A stretch of 64,000 bases of DNA from the NCBI RefSeq assembly GCF_013035425.1, contig NZ_WQHX01000004.1, positions 186,001-250,000 on the forward strand, read 5' to 3'. The notes beneath the pieces were generated by a model. It searched no databases. It worked only from the letters and a program-made list of their open reading frames with translations, and was not told the origin of the DNA. This document shows, one piece after another, positions 15,748 to 24,714 of this stretch. This stretch comes from Ruegeria arenilitoris. GTDB lineage: Bacteria; Pseudomonadota; Alphaproteobacteria; Rhodobacterales; Rhodobacteraceae. Made by a program: the position numbers and the translations under genes. Numbering within the stretch: the stretch's first letter is position 1; the number at the start of each line of letters is the position of its first letter.

Positions 15748-16524
15748 TTATTCGCGGTTGCCGAACAGTTGTAGCAGGAACATGAACATATTGATGAAGT
15801 CCAGATACAAGCTTAATGCACCCATTATCGCGGCTTTACCCAACCATTCTTGATCGCCGGAGTGAGCCATCTGCAGGTAAGTGGTTTTGATGTTCTGAGT
15901 GTCATATGCGGTCAGGCCGGCAAAGATCAGAACACCCAGAACCGAGATGGCAAATGCCATAGCCGAAGAAGCGATGAAGATATTCACGATCGAGGCTACG
16001 ATCAGGCCGATCACGCCCATGATCAGGAACGTGCCCATCGCCGAGAGGTCCTTCTTAGTTGTGTAGCCGTACAACGACAGTCCCGCAAATGCGATTGCCG
16101 TGATCAGGAACACTTGAATTATCGACTGACCGGTAAAGACCAGGAAGATCCAGCTGATCGATACACCCATAACTGCCGCAAACAGATAAAAAACTGTCTG
16201 TGCACCCGCTGCGGACAGGCGGTTGATTCCGGCGCTGAAACCGAAAACAAATAGCAAAGGCGCAAACATGATGACCCATTTCAACGGCGACGCGAACAAA
16301 GTGTATCCGAACGAAGTCAGATACTTACTTTCGCTTAGTTGAGCGGCAGCCGCCGATGGATCGGTTGTTGTTGCAAGCCCGGAAATTGCCCATGCGGCTG
16401 CAAATGTAATCAGCATGCCGACGGACATTGTGCCGTAGACTTTGTTCATGTGGGCGCGTAGGCCCTCGTCAATCTCGGCGGCGCGCGCACCGGTGGCCGT
16501 CCGGATCGTGTCGAATTGTGCCAT
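15748..16524 (-). CDS. Bax inhibitor-1/YccA family membrane protein
   Basis: A 258-residue inner-membrane protein with about seven hydrophobic segments, of the Bax inhibitor-1 (TMBIM) family. Markers include MNKVYGTMSVGMLITFAAAW near residues 27-46 and the C-terminal segments LTAYDTQ (residues about 208-214) and SLYLDFINMFMFLLQLFGNR. Bacterial members act as pH-sensitive calcium leak channels or interact with the FtsH protease; which applies here is unknown. The gene appears to be monocistronic with its own terminator. Confidence 0.9.
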   Translation of the reverse strand: MAQFDTIRTATGARAAEIDEGLRAHMNKVYGTMSVGMLITFAAAWAISGLATTTDPSAAAAQLSESKYLTSFGYTLFASPLKWVIMFAPLLFVFGFSAGINRLSAAGAQTVFYLFAAVMGVSISWIFLVFTGQSIIQVFLITAIAFAGLSLYGYTTKKDLSAMGTFLIMGVIGLIVASIVNIFIASSAMAFAISVLGVLIFAGLTAYDTQNIKTTYLQMAHSGDQEWLGKAAIMGALSLYLDFINMFMFLLQLFGNRE

Positions 16525-16658
16525 TAAAAGGGTCTCCCTTCATTCATCTGTTCCCGGCCCGCGAATGCAGGCTGGTTTCCAAGCAAATATCGGAGAGTGT
16601 GGCCGCCGATTCAAGGGTTTTACGCCTAAAACTCAGCAAAACTGTCAGTAATGTGCTC

Positions 16659-16680
16659 GGGCCGCCTTTTCTGGCGGCCT
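16659..16680. terminator. GC-rich hairpin downstream of the DUF1127 gene
   Basis: GGCCGCC at 16660-16666 pairs with GGCGGCC at 16673-16679 around the loop TTTTCT, 20 bp past the stop of the DUF1127 gene. No T tract follows on the minus strand, so it is a weak or factor-assisted terminator at best. Confidence 0.45.
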
Positions 16681-16699
16681 CAAAACACGATCAGTCCGA

Positions 16700-16918
16700 T
16701 TAATACAGTTGTTTTACCCAGTTATCAGGTGCGTCCCAGATGTGGCGGGTTGCCTCAACGTTTGCTTCGCGGCGGGTCAGCCCGATATCGTCAAGCAAAT
16801 GATCATCCAACCTGGCAAGTGAGCGACGCTGTCGGGCAAGATTAAGCAAATTCCAAAAAATCTTGCGTTTGGCGACGCGTTTCGTGCTTCCAGCGTGAGA
16901 GATAGCTATTTGGGTCAT
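16700..16918 (-). CDS. DUF1127 (YjiS-like) small protein
   Basis: A 72-residue protein. The C-terminal two thirds carry the DUF1127 signature (RRSLARLDDHLLDDIGLTRREANVEA), a short arginine-rich helical domain common in alphaproteobacteria. Family members in rhizobia and Rhodobacter have been linked to stress responses and RNA-related regulation, but this protein's role is unknown. It is divergent from a LysR-type regulator gene across an AT-rich 127-bp gap, so LysR control is plausible. Confidence 0.88.
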   Translation of the reverse strand: MTQIAISHAGSTKRVAKRKIFWNLLNLARQRRSLARLDDHLLDDIGLTRREANVEATRHIWDAPDNWVKQLY

Positions 16919-17045
16919 AATGATTGCCCTTTCATTTAACCTTGATGGTTCTTTTTCATTAGATCAATTATGTTGATATATATGGAGCAACATGCAATAT
17001 TATGAAAATGAATGTTTATGACGTGATCCATAAGGAATCGTGAAT

Positions 17046-17927
17046 ATGCGTAATTTGGACATTACAACTCTTCGATCCTTTATTGCCGTTGCTGATCACG
17101 GTGGCGTAACACGCGCTGCGGGATTTCTGCATCTGACCCAGTCAGCAGTTTCAATGCAGCTAAAGCGACTTGAGGAGCTTTTAGGACTGGAGCTTTTGGA
17201 TCGCAGCGGAAGGACTATTGCGCTCACTGCGTCAGGCGAGCAACTGCTTGCTTATGCCCGCCGCATCGTCGCGCTAAACGATGAAGTTATTTCAAAGCTT
17301 ACGGATCAGGCGTTTGAGGGCGAAGTTGTTCTGGGTGTGCCCCATGACATTGTTTATCCCGCTATCCCACGTGTATTGCAGCGCTTCAACGCCGACTTTC
17401 CGCGCGTACGCGTGCAACTGGTTTCTTCCTACTCGATGCAATTGAAAGAGATGTACCGGCGCGGCGAATGCGATCTCATACTTACCACGGAGGCTTCTGG
17501 AGCAGACGGAGCCGAGACTATTGCCGAACTTCCACTTAGATGGATCGGCGCGCCGGGCGGTTCCGCATGGCGCAAGCGACCAATTCCGCTTGCACTTGGA
17601 CGACGCTGCTTGTTCCGTCCTCAGGTTATCGCTGCTTTGGATGCAGCAGGTATTCCATGGGAATTGTCTGTTGAAACCGAGAATGACCGCACCATCGAGG
17701 CGACTGTAAGCGCAGACTTGGCCGTTCACGCGATGCTCGACGGTACCGAGGCTGCCCATCTTGAGCAGATCGAATCGGGTGGCGCCTTGCCAGAGTTACC
17801 TGCACACCGAATCAATCTTTATGGGGCTGATAAAGGACGCGACGCAGTTGTTGACGCCCTTGCTTCTTTGGTAAGGCAGAACTTTCTCATGCTCGGGGGC
17901 TCACCGCTTAAGGCAGTTGTCGCCTAG
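17046..17927 (+). CDS. LysR-family transcriptional regulator
   Basis: From ATG 17046, with AAGGA nine bases before it, this is 293 residues; a GTG at 17040 is an alternative. The N-terminal helix-turn-helix is typical of LysR proteins (LRSFIAVADHGGVTRAAGFL then LTQSAVSMQLKRLEELLG, residues about 8-45). The rest is the periplasmic-binding-like effector domain. It most likely controls itself and the divergent DUF1127 gene; the inducer is not predictable. The intergenic DNA is strongly AT-rich, as is common for LysR sites. The convergent quinone-oxidoreductase gene ends 3 bp away. Confidence 0.9.
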   Translation: MRNLDITTLRSFIAVADHGGVTRAAGFLHLTQSAVSMQLKRLEELLGLELLDRSGRTIALTASGEQLLAYARRIVALNDEVISKLTDQAFEGEVVLGVPHDIVYPAIPRVLQRFNADFPRVRVQLVSSYSMQLKEMYRRGECDLILTTEASGADGAETIAELPLRWIGAPGGSAWRKRPIPLALGRRCLFRPQVIAALDAAGIPWELSVETENDRTIEATVSADLAVHAMLDGTEAAHLEQIESGGALPELPAHRINLYGADKGRDAVVDALASLVRQNFLMLGGSPLKAVVA

Positions 17928-17930
17928 GGT

Positions 17931-18887
17931 TCAAAGTGAAATCACGATTTTACCCGTCGACTTCCGATCTTTTAGCAATTGCATCCCTTCGGCCACCTGT
18001 CCAAGTGGCAGGACGTGGCTAATATGGGGCTTGATCCGCCCTGCTTTGTGCCATTGAAACAGAGTCGAAAAACTTTCCTGCACAATCTGGGGGCGGAACT
18101 TTAAATATCCGCCGATATACAGTCCAATCACGGTCAGGTTTTTTACCAGCAAATGGTTGGCTGGGATATTTGGCACTTCGCCCCCTGCAAAACCTATTGG
18201 CAATAGGCGGCCTTCTGGGTTAGTGGCCCGAAACGCAGCATTGAAAACGTCGCCACCAATCACGTCATAAACAACATCCGCGCCACCCAAAGATAGAACG
18301 CGTTCGCGCAGGTCCTCACTGGCGTCGACCAGATAGTCAGCTCCGGCATTCGCGGCTACCGACAGCCTTTCGGCGCCGCGCGCCTGAGCAATGACTTTGG
18401 CACCCATCAACTTGCCAATCTCAACGGCAGTCAGGCCGACACCACCTGCCGCACCAGTTACAAGCAGCGTTTCGCCCGGCTGTAGCCGCGCGCGATGGTC
18501 CAACGCGATGTGGCTGGTTCCGTAAGCAATCTGAATGGCGGCAGCATCTTCAAAACTCATTGTTTCGGGAAGAGGAACCGCCCGATCTGCGTCAAAGACA
18601 CCGTATTCAGCCAACCCGCCAAAACCACAATAAACCGCCACACGGTCACCCGGAGCGATGGTCGAAACATTGTTTCCGATTTCGTCAACAATGCCCGCGA
18701 CTTCCATTCCCAGAGCGAAAGGGGCTTCGGGCGTATCCTGATACGTGCCTTTCTGCATCAAAAGATCCGCAAAGTTCAGGCCGCAAGCCTTGATCCGCAC
18801 ACGTATTTGCCCGTCGGATGGCGTCGGTAAGGCCAAAGTTGTCAGCGTTGGCGGTTTTCCCTGAGTCTCGACACAATACGCAAGCAT
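17931..18887 (-). CDS. Zinc-independent quinone oxidoreductase (MDR superfamily)
   Basis: From ATG 18887, with an AGGAGGG site ahead of it, this is 318 residues; the frame stays open upstream to 18941. It is a medium-chain dehydrogenase/reductase: the substrate-binding N-terminal domain carries GLNFADLLMQKGTY, and the Rossmann domain carries VTGAAGGVGLTAVEIGKLMG near residues 142-161. Zinc-ligand cysteines of true alcohol dehydrogenases are absent, which points to an NADPH-dependent quinone or enone reductase. The physiological substrate is unknown. Confidence 0.85.
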   Translation of the reverse strand: MLAYCVETQGKPPTLTTLALPTPSDGQIRVRIKACGLNFADLLMQKGTYQDTPEAPFALGMEVAGIVDEIGNNVSTIAPGDRVAVYCGFGGLAEYGVFDADRAVPLPETMSFEDAAAIQIAYGTSHIALDHRARLQPGETLLVTGAAGGVGLTAVEIGKLMGAKVIAQARGAERLSVAANAGADYLVDASEDLRERVLSLGGADVVYDVIGGDVFNAAFRATNPEGRLLPIGFAGGEVPNIPANHLLVKNLTVIGLYIGGYLKFRPQIVQESFSTLFQWHKAGRIKPHISHVLPLGQVAEGMQLLKDRKSTGKIVISL

Positions 18888-19228
18888 GTGGGCCCTCCTG
18901 ATCGTCTTGGGCATAGGCAATAGACGCGCAATGAATGTCAATTCGAAAGAGTCTGTGCGATGTGTTCTGCGAAGTAGGTGCCGAATTTTGTTTCCAATCT
19001 GAAAACGAACTCACACAGATGAACTTTTTGACACAACCACAAACAACTATTCGCAACACCGAATACAACCCGCTTGAAAAATAGATGGAATGCGTCATAG
19101 TGCTTAAGGGTGCCATTCGGGGGGAGTATCCGAGTTGGGGAGTTTGTAATCAGCATCCCGCTGCTGTGCCGGGGTGTGTGTTGTAGCGATTTCCCGGATG
19201 GTTGTTTGAGTTAAAAAGGAGAGTACCA
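18888..19228. other. Intergenic region upstream of the XRE regulator
   Basis: About 340 bp without a convincing gene between two divergent genes. A possible promoter for the plus-strand regulator is TTGAAA at 19074-19079 with CATAGT at 19096-19101 (16-bp spacing). The leader of more than 100 bases after it is long for a 123-codon gene but shows no recognised riboswitch. Confidence 0.35.
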
Positions 19229-19600
19229 ATGACCCATCACGTCGATGTTCATGTTGGCAAACGCGTCCGGCATCGCCGCTGGCTGATTGGCATGACCCAG
19301 CAGCAGTTAGCGCAGCAGGTTGGTATCAAGTTTCAGCAAATCCAGAAATATGAAACTGGGGCCAACCGTGTAAGCGCGTCTCGCCTTTGGGATATCGCAG
19401 AGGCATTGGATGTCCCGGTCAGTTTTTTCTTCGAAGGCCTGGAAGACGAAACCAAAGGCAACAATGACAAAAAGTCGGTTCCTGCCGATCTGATGGGGGA
19501 CAAGGAAGCGCTGGATCTTGTCCGCTCGTACTACGCCATTCCAGAAAATCAGCGCCGCAGGCTTTTCGAACTCGCCCGCGTACTGAGCGAAGTTGCCTGA
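19229..19600 (+). CDS. XRE-family helix-turn-helix transcriptional regulator
   Basis: From ATG 19229, preceded by AAGGAGAG, this is 123 residues. An XRE/Cro-type HTH fills residues about 10-70 (GKRVRHRRWLIGMTQQQLAQ, FQQIQKYETGANRVSASRLW), and a C-terminal dimerisation-like segment ends LFELARVLSEVA. This two-part layout resembles the PraR/PhrR-type regulators that are conserved in alphaproteobacteria, where they influence surface attachment and quorum sensing; that equivalence is an inference from layout only. It lies 44 bp ahead of hisN. Confidence 0.85.
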   Translation: MTHHVDVHVGKRVRHRRWLIGMTQQQLAQQVGIKFQQIQKYETGANRVSASRLWDIAEALDVPVSFFFEGLEDETKGNNDKKSVPADLMGDKEALDLVRSYYAIPENQRRRLFELARVLSEVA

Positions 19601-19644
19601 TCGACCCACTTGACAATGGGGCGCAGTGATCGCACGGGTACCAC

Positions 19645-20436
19645 ATGCGACACAGCCCATCCAATGATCTTGAAATAGCCGAAACAATGGCCGACGCAGC
19701 GCGGGTGGCCATTTTACCGTTTTTTCGGCAGCCCGATTTGGAAACCGACAACAAGAACAAAGGCGGATTTGATCCCGTGACCATCGCCGATCGTGAGGCT
19801 GAGAAGGCGATGAGAGCTGTACTTGCCGAACACAGACCTGATGATGGCGTTCTAGGTGAAGAGTTTGGACATTCGGCGGGTTCCAGCGGTCGAACTTGGG
19901 TTTTGGATCCAATTGACGGAACAAGAGGGTTCATTAGCGGTACGCCGACCTGGGGTGTCCTGATCGCGCTTAGTAATGAAACCGGTCCATGCCTGGGTGT
20001 GATTGATCAGCCCTATATTGGCGAACGATTCATGGGACAGGGTGAACTGGCCATTGCTACGGGACCGGCCGGTCAACGCAAACTGACGACACGCAAGACG
20101 CAGTCGCTTGAAGAAGCAATTGTGTTCACCACCTTTCCCGAAGTCGGCACTCCAAATGAGGCTGAGGCGTTTCGTGCTGTCTCACAACACGCCAAGCTGA
20201 CCCGATACGGGATGGATTGCTACGCATATGCTTTGCTGGCTGCTGGACAGATCGATCTTGTTATCGAGGCGGGGCTGAATTCTTACGACATCCAAGCCCC
20301 AATCGCGTTGATTCACGCAGCCGGTGGGGTTGTGACAGATTGGAAAGGCGACCCAGCTCATGGTGGGGGGCGTGCTCTGGCGGCTGCCAACGCCGAGCTG
20401 CATGCAGCGGCTTTGGAAATCTTAAAGCAATATTGA
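19645..20436 (+). CDS. hisN: Histidinol-phosphatase, inositol monophosphatase family
   Basis: A 263-residue Mg-dependent phosphatase of the inositol monophosphatase superfamily. Metal-binding motifs are intact: GEEFG near residue 71, and WVLDPIDGTRGFISG near residues 84-98, whose GTRxFI form is typical of the HisN histidinol-phosphatase branch rather than SuhB (GTxNF). A late motif reads YDIQAPIALIHAAGG. It should remove phosphate from L-histidinol phosphate in histidine synthesis. No other his gene is nearby, so the role rests on motif form; another small phosphate ester is possible. Confidence 0.85.
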   Translation: MRHSPSNDLEIAETMADAARVAILPFFRQPDLETDNKNKGGFDPVTIADREAEKAMRAVLAEHRPDDGVLGEEFGHSAGSSGRTWVLDPIDGTRGFISGTPTWGVLIALSNETGPCLGVIDQPYIGERFMGQGELAIATGPAGQRKLTTRKTQSLEEAIVFTTFPEVGTPNEAEAFRAVSQHAKLTRYGMDCYAYALLAAGQIDLVIEAGLNSYDIQAPIALIHAAGGVVTDWKGDPAHGGGRALAAANAELHAAALEILKQY

Positions 20437-20554
20437 ATTCTGTTGCTGTCGATGTAGTGAAAGATTACCATTTTCACGTGCTGGTTCTTGAGCCCGTTTT
20501 CCACCAGCTTCGCACTCCATTTGCATGAGACGGGCAATTGCAGGAGCGCGAAAA

Positions 20555-21889
20555 ATGTCTGAATTTTTGATCTGTAACGCTGACACTATTCTAACAATGG
20601 ACGACGAGCGGCGTGAACCGGAACAGGCCGATCTGCTGATCCGTGATGGGCAAATCGCAGAAATCGGTCATGGGTTAGAGACCACGGGCGAAGTGCATGA
20701 CGCAACTGGGTGTGTCGTAACGCCGGGGTTGGTGAACACCCACCATCACCTGTACCAAACTCTGACCCGCGCAGTACCAGGGTGTCAGGACGCCCTATTG
20801 TTCGGTTGGCTTAAAACGCTTTATCCTATCTGGGCGCGGTTTGGCCCTGAAGAGATGTTTACTTCGGCCCAAATAGGGCTGGCAGAATTGGCATTGTCAG
20901 GATGCTCGCTCAGCTCTGATCACTTGTATCTCTATCCCAATGGATCTCGTCTGGACGATACCATCGTGGCGGCCGCCGAGGTTGGCATCCGGTTTCACCC
21001 GACGCGTGGCGCGATGAGTATCGGGGAAAGCGGCGGCGGCCTTCCGCCAGACGACTTAGTCGAGCCAGAGTCCGTGATATTAGAGGATATGATCCGCGTC
21101 GTGGATGCGTTTCATGATCCGATGGAAGGCGCGATGTGCAGGGTGGGATTGGCGCCATGTTCGCCATTTTCAGTCAGTCAAGAATTGATGCAGGACACAG
21201 CGTTGCTGGCGCGGGACAAAGGCGTCATGCTGCATACCCATTTGGCCGAAAATGATGAAGATATCGCCTATTCTCAGGCTCAGTTCGGCTGTCGCCCCGG
21301 CCAATACGCTGAAAATCTGGGTTGGACAGGACCGGATGTCTGGCACGCGCATTGTGTGAAGCTGAATAGCGTCGAAATTGACCTATTTTCCAGAACCGGA
21401 ACAGGAGTGGCCCATTGCCCATGCTCAAATTGCCGCCTTGGATCGGGGATTGCTCCGGTTCGTAAAATGCGTGACCAAGGAGTAAGCGTTGGCCTTGGCG
21501 CCGACGGTTCTGCCAGCAACGACAATGGCAATCTTATGCTTGAAGCCCGACAGGCGATGTTGCTGCAGCGTGTTGTAAACGGGGCCGACGCCATGTCGTC
21601 CCGCGAGGCGCTGGAGATCGCAACACGAGGCGGTGCAGATGTTCTGAACCGACCTGACTGTGGTCGTTTGATGCCTGGAAAACGCGCCGATATTGCGGTT
21701 TGGGATACACGGAGTATTGAGAGCGCGGGCAGTTGGGACCCGGCGGCCTTGCTGTTGTCCGGCCCGATGCGTGTCAAACATCTCTTTGTAGAAGGACGAC
21801 AAGTCGTGCGTGGTGGTCACGTCACAACTATCGATTTGCCAACAGCGATAGAACGCCAGAACCAACTTGCCCGCGCTCTGCGGAATTAA
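20555..21889 (+). CDS. 8-oxoguanine deaminase (amidohydrolase family)
   Basis: From ATG 20555, preceded by GGAGCGCG, this is 444 residues. It belongs to the ATZ/TRZ amidohydrolases. Metal-site motifs in order: VNTHHHLYQTLTRAVP near residue 60, LHTHLAEN near residue 224, WHAHCVKLN, and GLGADGSASNDNGN near residue 315. These match the 8-oxoguanine deaminase branch, which converts 8-oxoguanine to uric acid. The gene is convergent with a guanine deaminase gene, sharing 4 bp at their stops, which supports a purine-catabolic role. Hydroxydechloroatrazine-type activity is an unlikely alternative. Confidence 0.87.
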   Translation: MSEFLICNADTILTMDDERREPEQADLLIRDGQIAEIGHGLETTGEVHDATGCVVTPGLVNTHHHLYQTLTRAVPGCQDALLFGWLKTLYPIWARFGPEEMFTSAQIGLAELALSGCSLSSDHLYLYPNGSRLDDTIVAAAEVGIRFHPTRGAMSIGESGGGLPPDDLVEPESVILEDMIRVVDAFHDPMEGAMCRVGLAPCSPFSVSQELMQDTALLARDKGVMLHTHLAENDEDIAYSQAQFGCRPGQYAENLGWTGPDVWHAHCVKLNSVEIDLFSRTGTGVAHCPCSNCRLGSGIAPVRKMRDQGVSVGLGADGSASNDNGNLMLEARQAMLLQRVVNGADAMSSREALEIATRGGADVLNRPDCGRLMPGKRADIAVWDTRSIESAGSWDPAALLLSGPMRVKHLFVEGRQVVRGGHVTTIDLPTAIERQNQLARALRN

Positions 21890-23181
21890 GGTTTTCGGCT
21901 GACCCGGTTTCCTCCAATCCAAACATCGGCTACCGCCCGATCATCGCCCATCATGATGGTTGGGAACACAGCCTCCCAAAGGTCCTCAGCCGTTGCTTCT
22001 CGTTGCGCAATGTCAGGAGTCGACGCAAGATCAAGGACGACCAAATCGGCCTCCAATCCTGGCGCAATATTTCCGATGCAGTCATCCATCCGAAGTGACT
22101 GCGCGGAACCAACCGTGCCCAGCCATAGCAATTGCGCCGGGTGGAGCGCCGTTCCCTGCAACTGTCCGATTTCGTAGGCAGTTGCCATTGTACGAAGCAT
22201 CGAGAAACTGGACCCGCCGCCCGTATCTGTGGCCAGACCGATCCTGTGCCCCTGTCGCATAAGGTCATCCAGTTCAAACAAGCCAGATCCAATAAACGTG
22301 TTTGAGGTCGGACAATGTATCAGGGCCGCGCCCACTTCGCGCAGACGGTCACGCTCGCGTGTTTCAAGATGAATGACGTGTCCGTACAGCCCGTTACCGC
22401 CCAACAGACCAAACTGTTCGTAGGTATCCAGATAATCGCGGGCATTCGGAAACAGAGATCGGACCCACTCGATTTCGTCGGTTTGTTCGCACAGATGCGT
22501 CTGCATCAGGCATTGAGGGTACTTTGCCCAAAGAGCACCCATTGCCTCAAGCTGTTCAGGCGTCGACGTCGGCGAAAATCGTGGCGTGATGGCATAGGAC
22601 AGCCGATTGACCCCGTGCCACTTTTCCAACAGGCTTTGCGACTGATCGTAGGCGGTTTGAGCCGTATCGCGGAGGCCTTCAGGGGCATTGCGATCCATAC
22701 AGGTTTTGCCTGCCACGACGCGCTGCCCACGCAATTGTGCAGCCTCAAAAAACGCGTCAACGCTCTCTGGGTGGATCGTACAGAAGCTGCACATCGTGGT
22801 CGTTCCGTGCGATGCCGTGAGGTCAAGATAGCGGTTGGCAATTTCCGACGCGTATCGGGGATCACCGAATTTCATTTCCTCAGGGAAAGTGTAAGTATTG
22901 AGCCAGTCGATAAGACGCTTACCCCAACTGGCGATCATTGCCGTTTGCGGGTAGTGCACATGAGGGTCGATAAACCCTGCCATGATCAGGTGCTGGCCAT
23001 ATTCCACATCTTGCGCTTCTGGATGCTCTTGCGACAATTTGGCTATCGAACCCAGTGCTTTTATTTTCCCGTCTTCGATCAGTACCGCCTCATGAGTGTT
23101 TGTCGCCCGTGTCGGTTCGGTGGCGAAAGGTGACTCCAAAAAGCTTAGAACGCGCCCCTTCAGTAACGTTTTTTGAGGCAT
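21886..23181 (-). CDS. guaD: Guanine deaminase
   Basis: From ATG 23181 this is 431 residues; an upstream ATG at 23190 is only one base after the GGAG site, so the second ATG is preferred. It is a zinc amidohydrolase converting guanine to xanthine. Motifs: the PHVHYPQ metal site near residue 73 (GFIDPHVHYPQTAMIASWG), the guanine-deaminase-type CSFCTIHPESVDAF, THLCEQ near residue 229, GHVIHL, and GLATDTGGGSSFSML. Its stop codon overlaps that of the convergent 8-oxoguanine deaminase gene by 4 bp. Confidence 0.92.
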   Translation of the reverse strand: MPQKTLLKGRVLSFLESPFATEPTRATNTHEAVLIEDGKIKALGSIAKLSQEHPEAQDVEYGQHLIMAGFIDPHVHYPQTAMIASWGKRLIDWLNTYTFPEEMKFGDPRYASEIANRYLDLTASHGTTTMCSFCTIHPESVDAFFEAAQLRGQRVVAGKTCMDRNAPEGLRDTAQTAYDQSQSLLEKWHGVNRLSYAITPRFSPTSTPEQLEAMGALWAKYPQCLMQTHLCEQTDEIEWVRSLFPNARDYLDTYEQFGLLGGNGLYGHVIHLETRERDRLREVGAALIHCPTSNTFIGSGLFELDDLMRQGHRIGLATDTGGGSSFSMLRTMATAYEIGQLQGTALHPAQLLWLGTVGSAQSLRMDDCIGNIAPGLEADLVVLDLASTPDIAQREATAEDLWEAVFPTIMMGDDRAVADVWIGGNRVSRKP

Positions 23182-23319
23182 GTTTCCCATACTCCACCCA
23201 GTTTTGTGCTGCGTTACAGCATAAGCGGGCGCATGTTGCGGGTAAATCTGCGCATTGTCATTGTTTTCTGGTAGCTGCTTCTTCTATTTAGACGCAAATC
23301 ACCGACGCGAGGGTTGCGC

Positions 23320-24714
23320 ATGACTACAGTCAAAGACGAAGCCGGACCCGACCAACCGCGGGAGGAGGACGCCTATGCGCTTGATCGCAGAACAGTGGCG
23401 TCCATTCTTTATGCGGTGGATGTTGATGATCGCGGTAAACTGATCGAGTTATTGGAGCCACTGCACCCAGCCGACATTGCCGACCTTCTGGAGCAGATTA
23501 ATCCTTACGACCGCTCGCGTTTTATCCGACTTTACGACAAGGAATTTGATGGCGACATCTTGTCCGAATTGGATGAAGCCGTCAGAGAAGAGGTCATCGC
23601 TGTACTGCGTCCCGACGTACTTGCCGAGGCGGTTCGCGAAATGGAAAGCGACGATGTCGTCGACCTTTTGGAAGATCTGGAAGAGCCACAGCAGGAAACC
23701 ATTCTTGACGCGCTGGAGGAGACAGATCGCCATGCGGCACAGCAGGCACTGGCCTACCCGGAAAACTCGGCCGGCCGACTTATGCAGCGCGAGATTGTTA
23801 TGGCGCCCGAGCATTGGACGGTTGGTCAGGCAATTGACTTCATGCGGGCCAACGACGACCTGCCGGAGCAGTTTTATCACGTGGTACTCATCGATCCCCG
23901 TTTGAAGCCAACTGCGCAAGTTACACTCGGGAAACTTATGGCCGCGCGGCGTGAAATAGCCTTGCGCGATATCGCCGAACAGGAATTCCACACCATCCCC
24001 GTTGATCAGGATGAAGAGGATGTAGCCTATGCGTTCAATCAGTATCACCTGATTTCAGCCCCAGTGGTGGATGCGGATGGACGTATTGTCGGTGTCATCA
24101 CCATCGACGATGCAATGGTCGTTCTGGACGAAGAATACGAAGAGGATATGTTGCACCTCGCGGGCGTGAGCAACGAAAGTTCGTTGTCCGACAGCGTTGC
24201 CGCCACTAGCAAACGACGCCTGCCCTGGCTTGCGGTCAATTTGTGTACAGCAATCTGTGCCTCGCTGGTGATTTCCCAGTTTGAGGCTGCGATTGATCGG
24301 TTGGTAGCTTTGGCCATTCTGATGCCTATCGTTGCGTCAATGGGCGGAAATGCTGGGACGCAATCCCTCACTGTTGCGGTGCGGGCGCTGGCCACTCGCG
24401 ACCTTACCGGATCAAACGTTCTACGGGTCATCCGACGAGAGTTATTGGTTGGCATGCTGAACGGGCTGTGTTTTGCCGTCGTATTGGGCATAGTTGGAAT
24501 GATGTGGTTCGCCTCACCGATGCTGGGCGTTGTGATCGGCACGGCATTGGTTGTGAATATGATCATAGCTGGTTTTGTCGGAACGGTTGTTCCAGTTGCG
24601 TTGGATCGTATAGGAGTTGACCCTGCGCTTGCATCTGGAACCTTTGTAACCACAACAACAGATGTCATGGGTTTCTTTATCTTCCTTGGACTTGCAAGCG
24701 TGGTGCTACTTTGA
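23320..24714 (+). CDS. mgtE: Magnesium transporter MgtE
   Basis: A 464-residue Mg2+ channel. The cytoplasmic part has the superhelical N-domain (repeats such as LHPADIADLLEQINPYDRSR) and a CBS pair, in which VDADGRIVGVITIDDAMVVL is clear. Five membrane helices begin near residue 300, with the pore signature PIVASMGGNAGTQSLTV. It should import Mg2+ down its gradient, gated by cytoplasmic Mg2+. ATG 23320 is chosen over an upstream TTG at 23314. No M-box-type leader is visible. The folate-enzyme gene downstream overlaps its stop by 4 bp. Confidence 0.95.
   Translation: MTTVKDEAGPDQPREEDAYALDRRTVASILYAVDVDDRGKLIELLEPLHPADIADLLEQINPYDRSRFIRLYDKEFDGDILSELDEAVREEVIAVLRPDVLAEAVREMESDDVVDLLEDLEEPQQETILDALEETDRHAAQQALAYPENSAGRLMQREIVMAPEHWTVGQAIDFMRANDDLPEQFYHVVLIDPRLKPTAQVTLGKLMAARREIALRDIAEQEFHTIPVDQDEEDVAYAFNQYHLISAPVVDADGRIVGVITIDDAMVVLDEEYEEDMLHLAGVSNESSLSDSVAATSKRRLPWLAVNLCTAICASLVISQFEAAIDRLVALAILMPIVASMGGNAGTQSLTVAVRALATRDLTGSNVLRVIRRELLVGMLNGLCFAVVLGIVGMMWFASPMLGVVIGTALVVNMIIAGFVGTVVPVALDRIGVDPALASGTFVTTTTDVMGFFIFLGLASVVLL

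Noticed and set aside
20437..20554. Possible purine riboswitch ahead of the 8-oxoguanine deaminase gene
   Set aside because: The gap is short and contains none of the conserved purine-riboswitch core segments.
23182..23319. Possible Mg-sensing leader before mgtE
   Set aside because: No M-box-like set of paired helices could be traced in the 130-bp gap shared with the divergent guaD gene.
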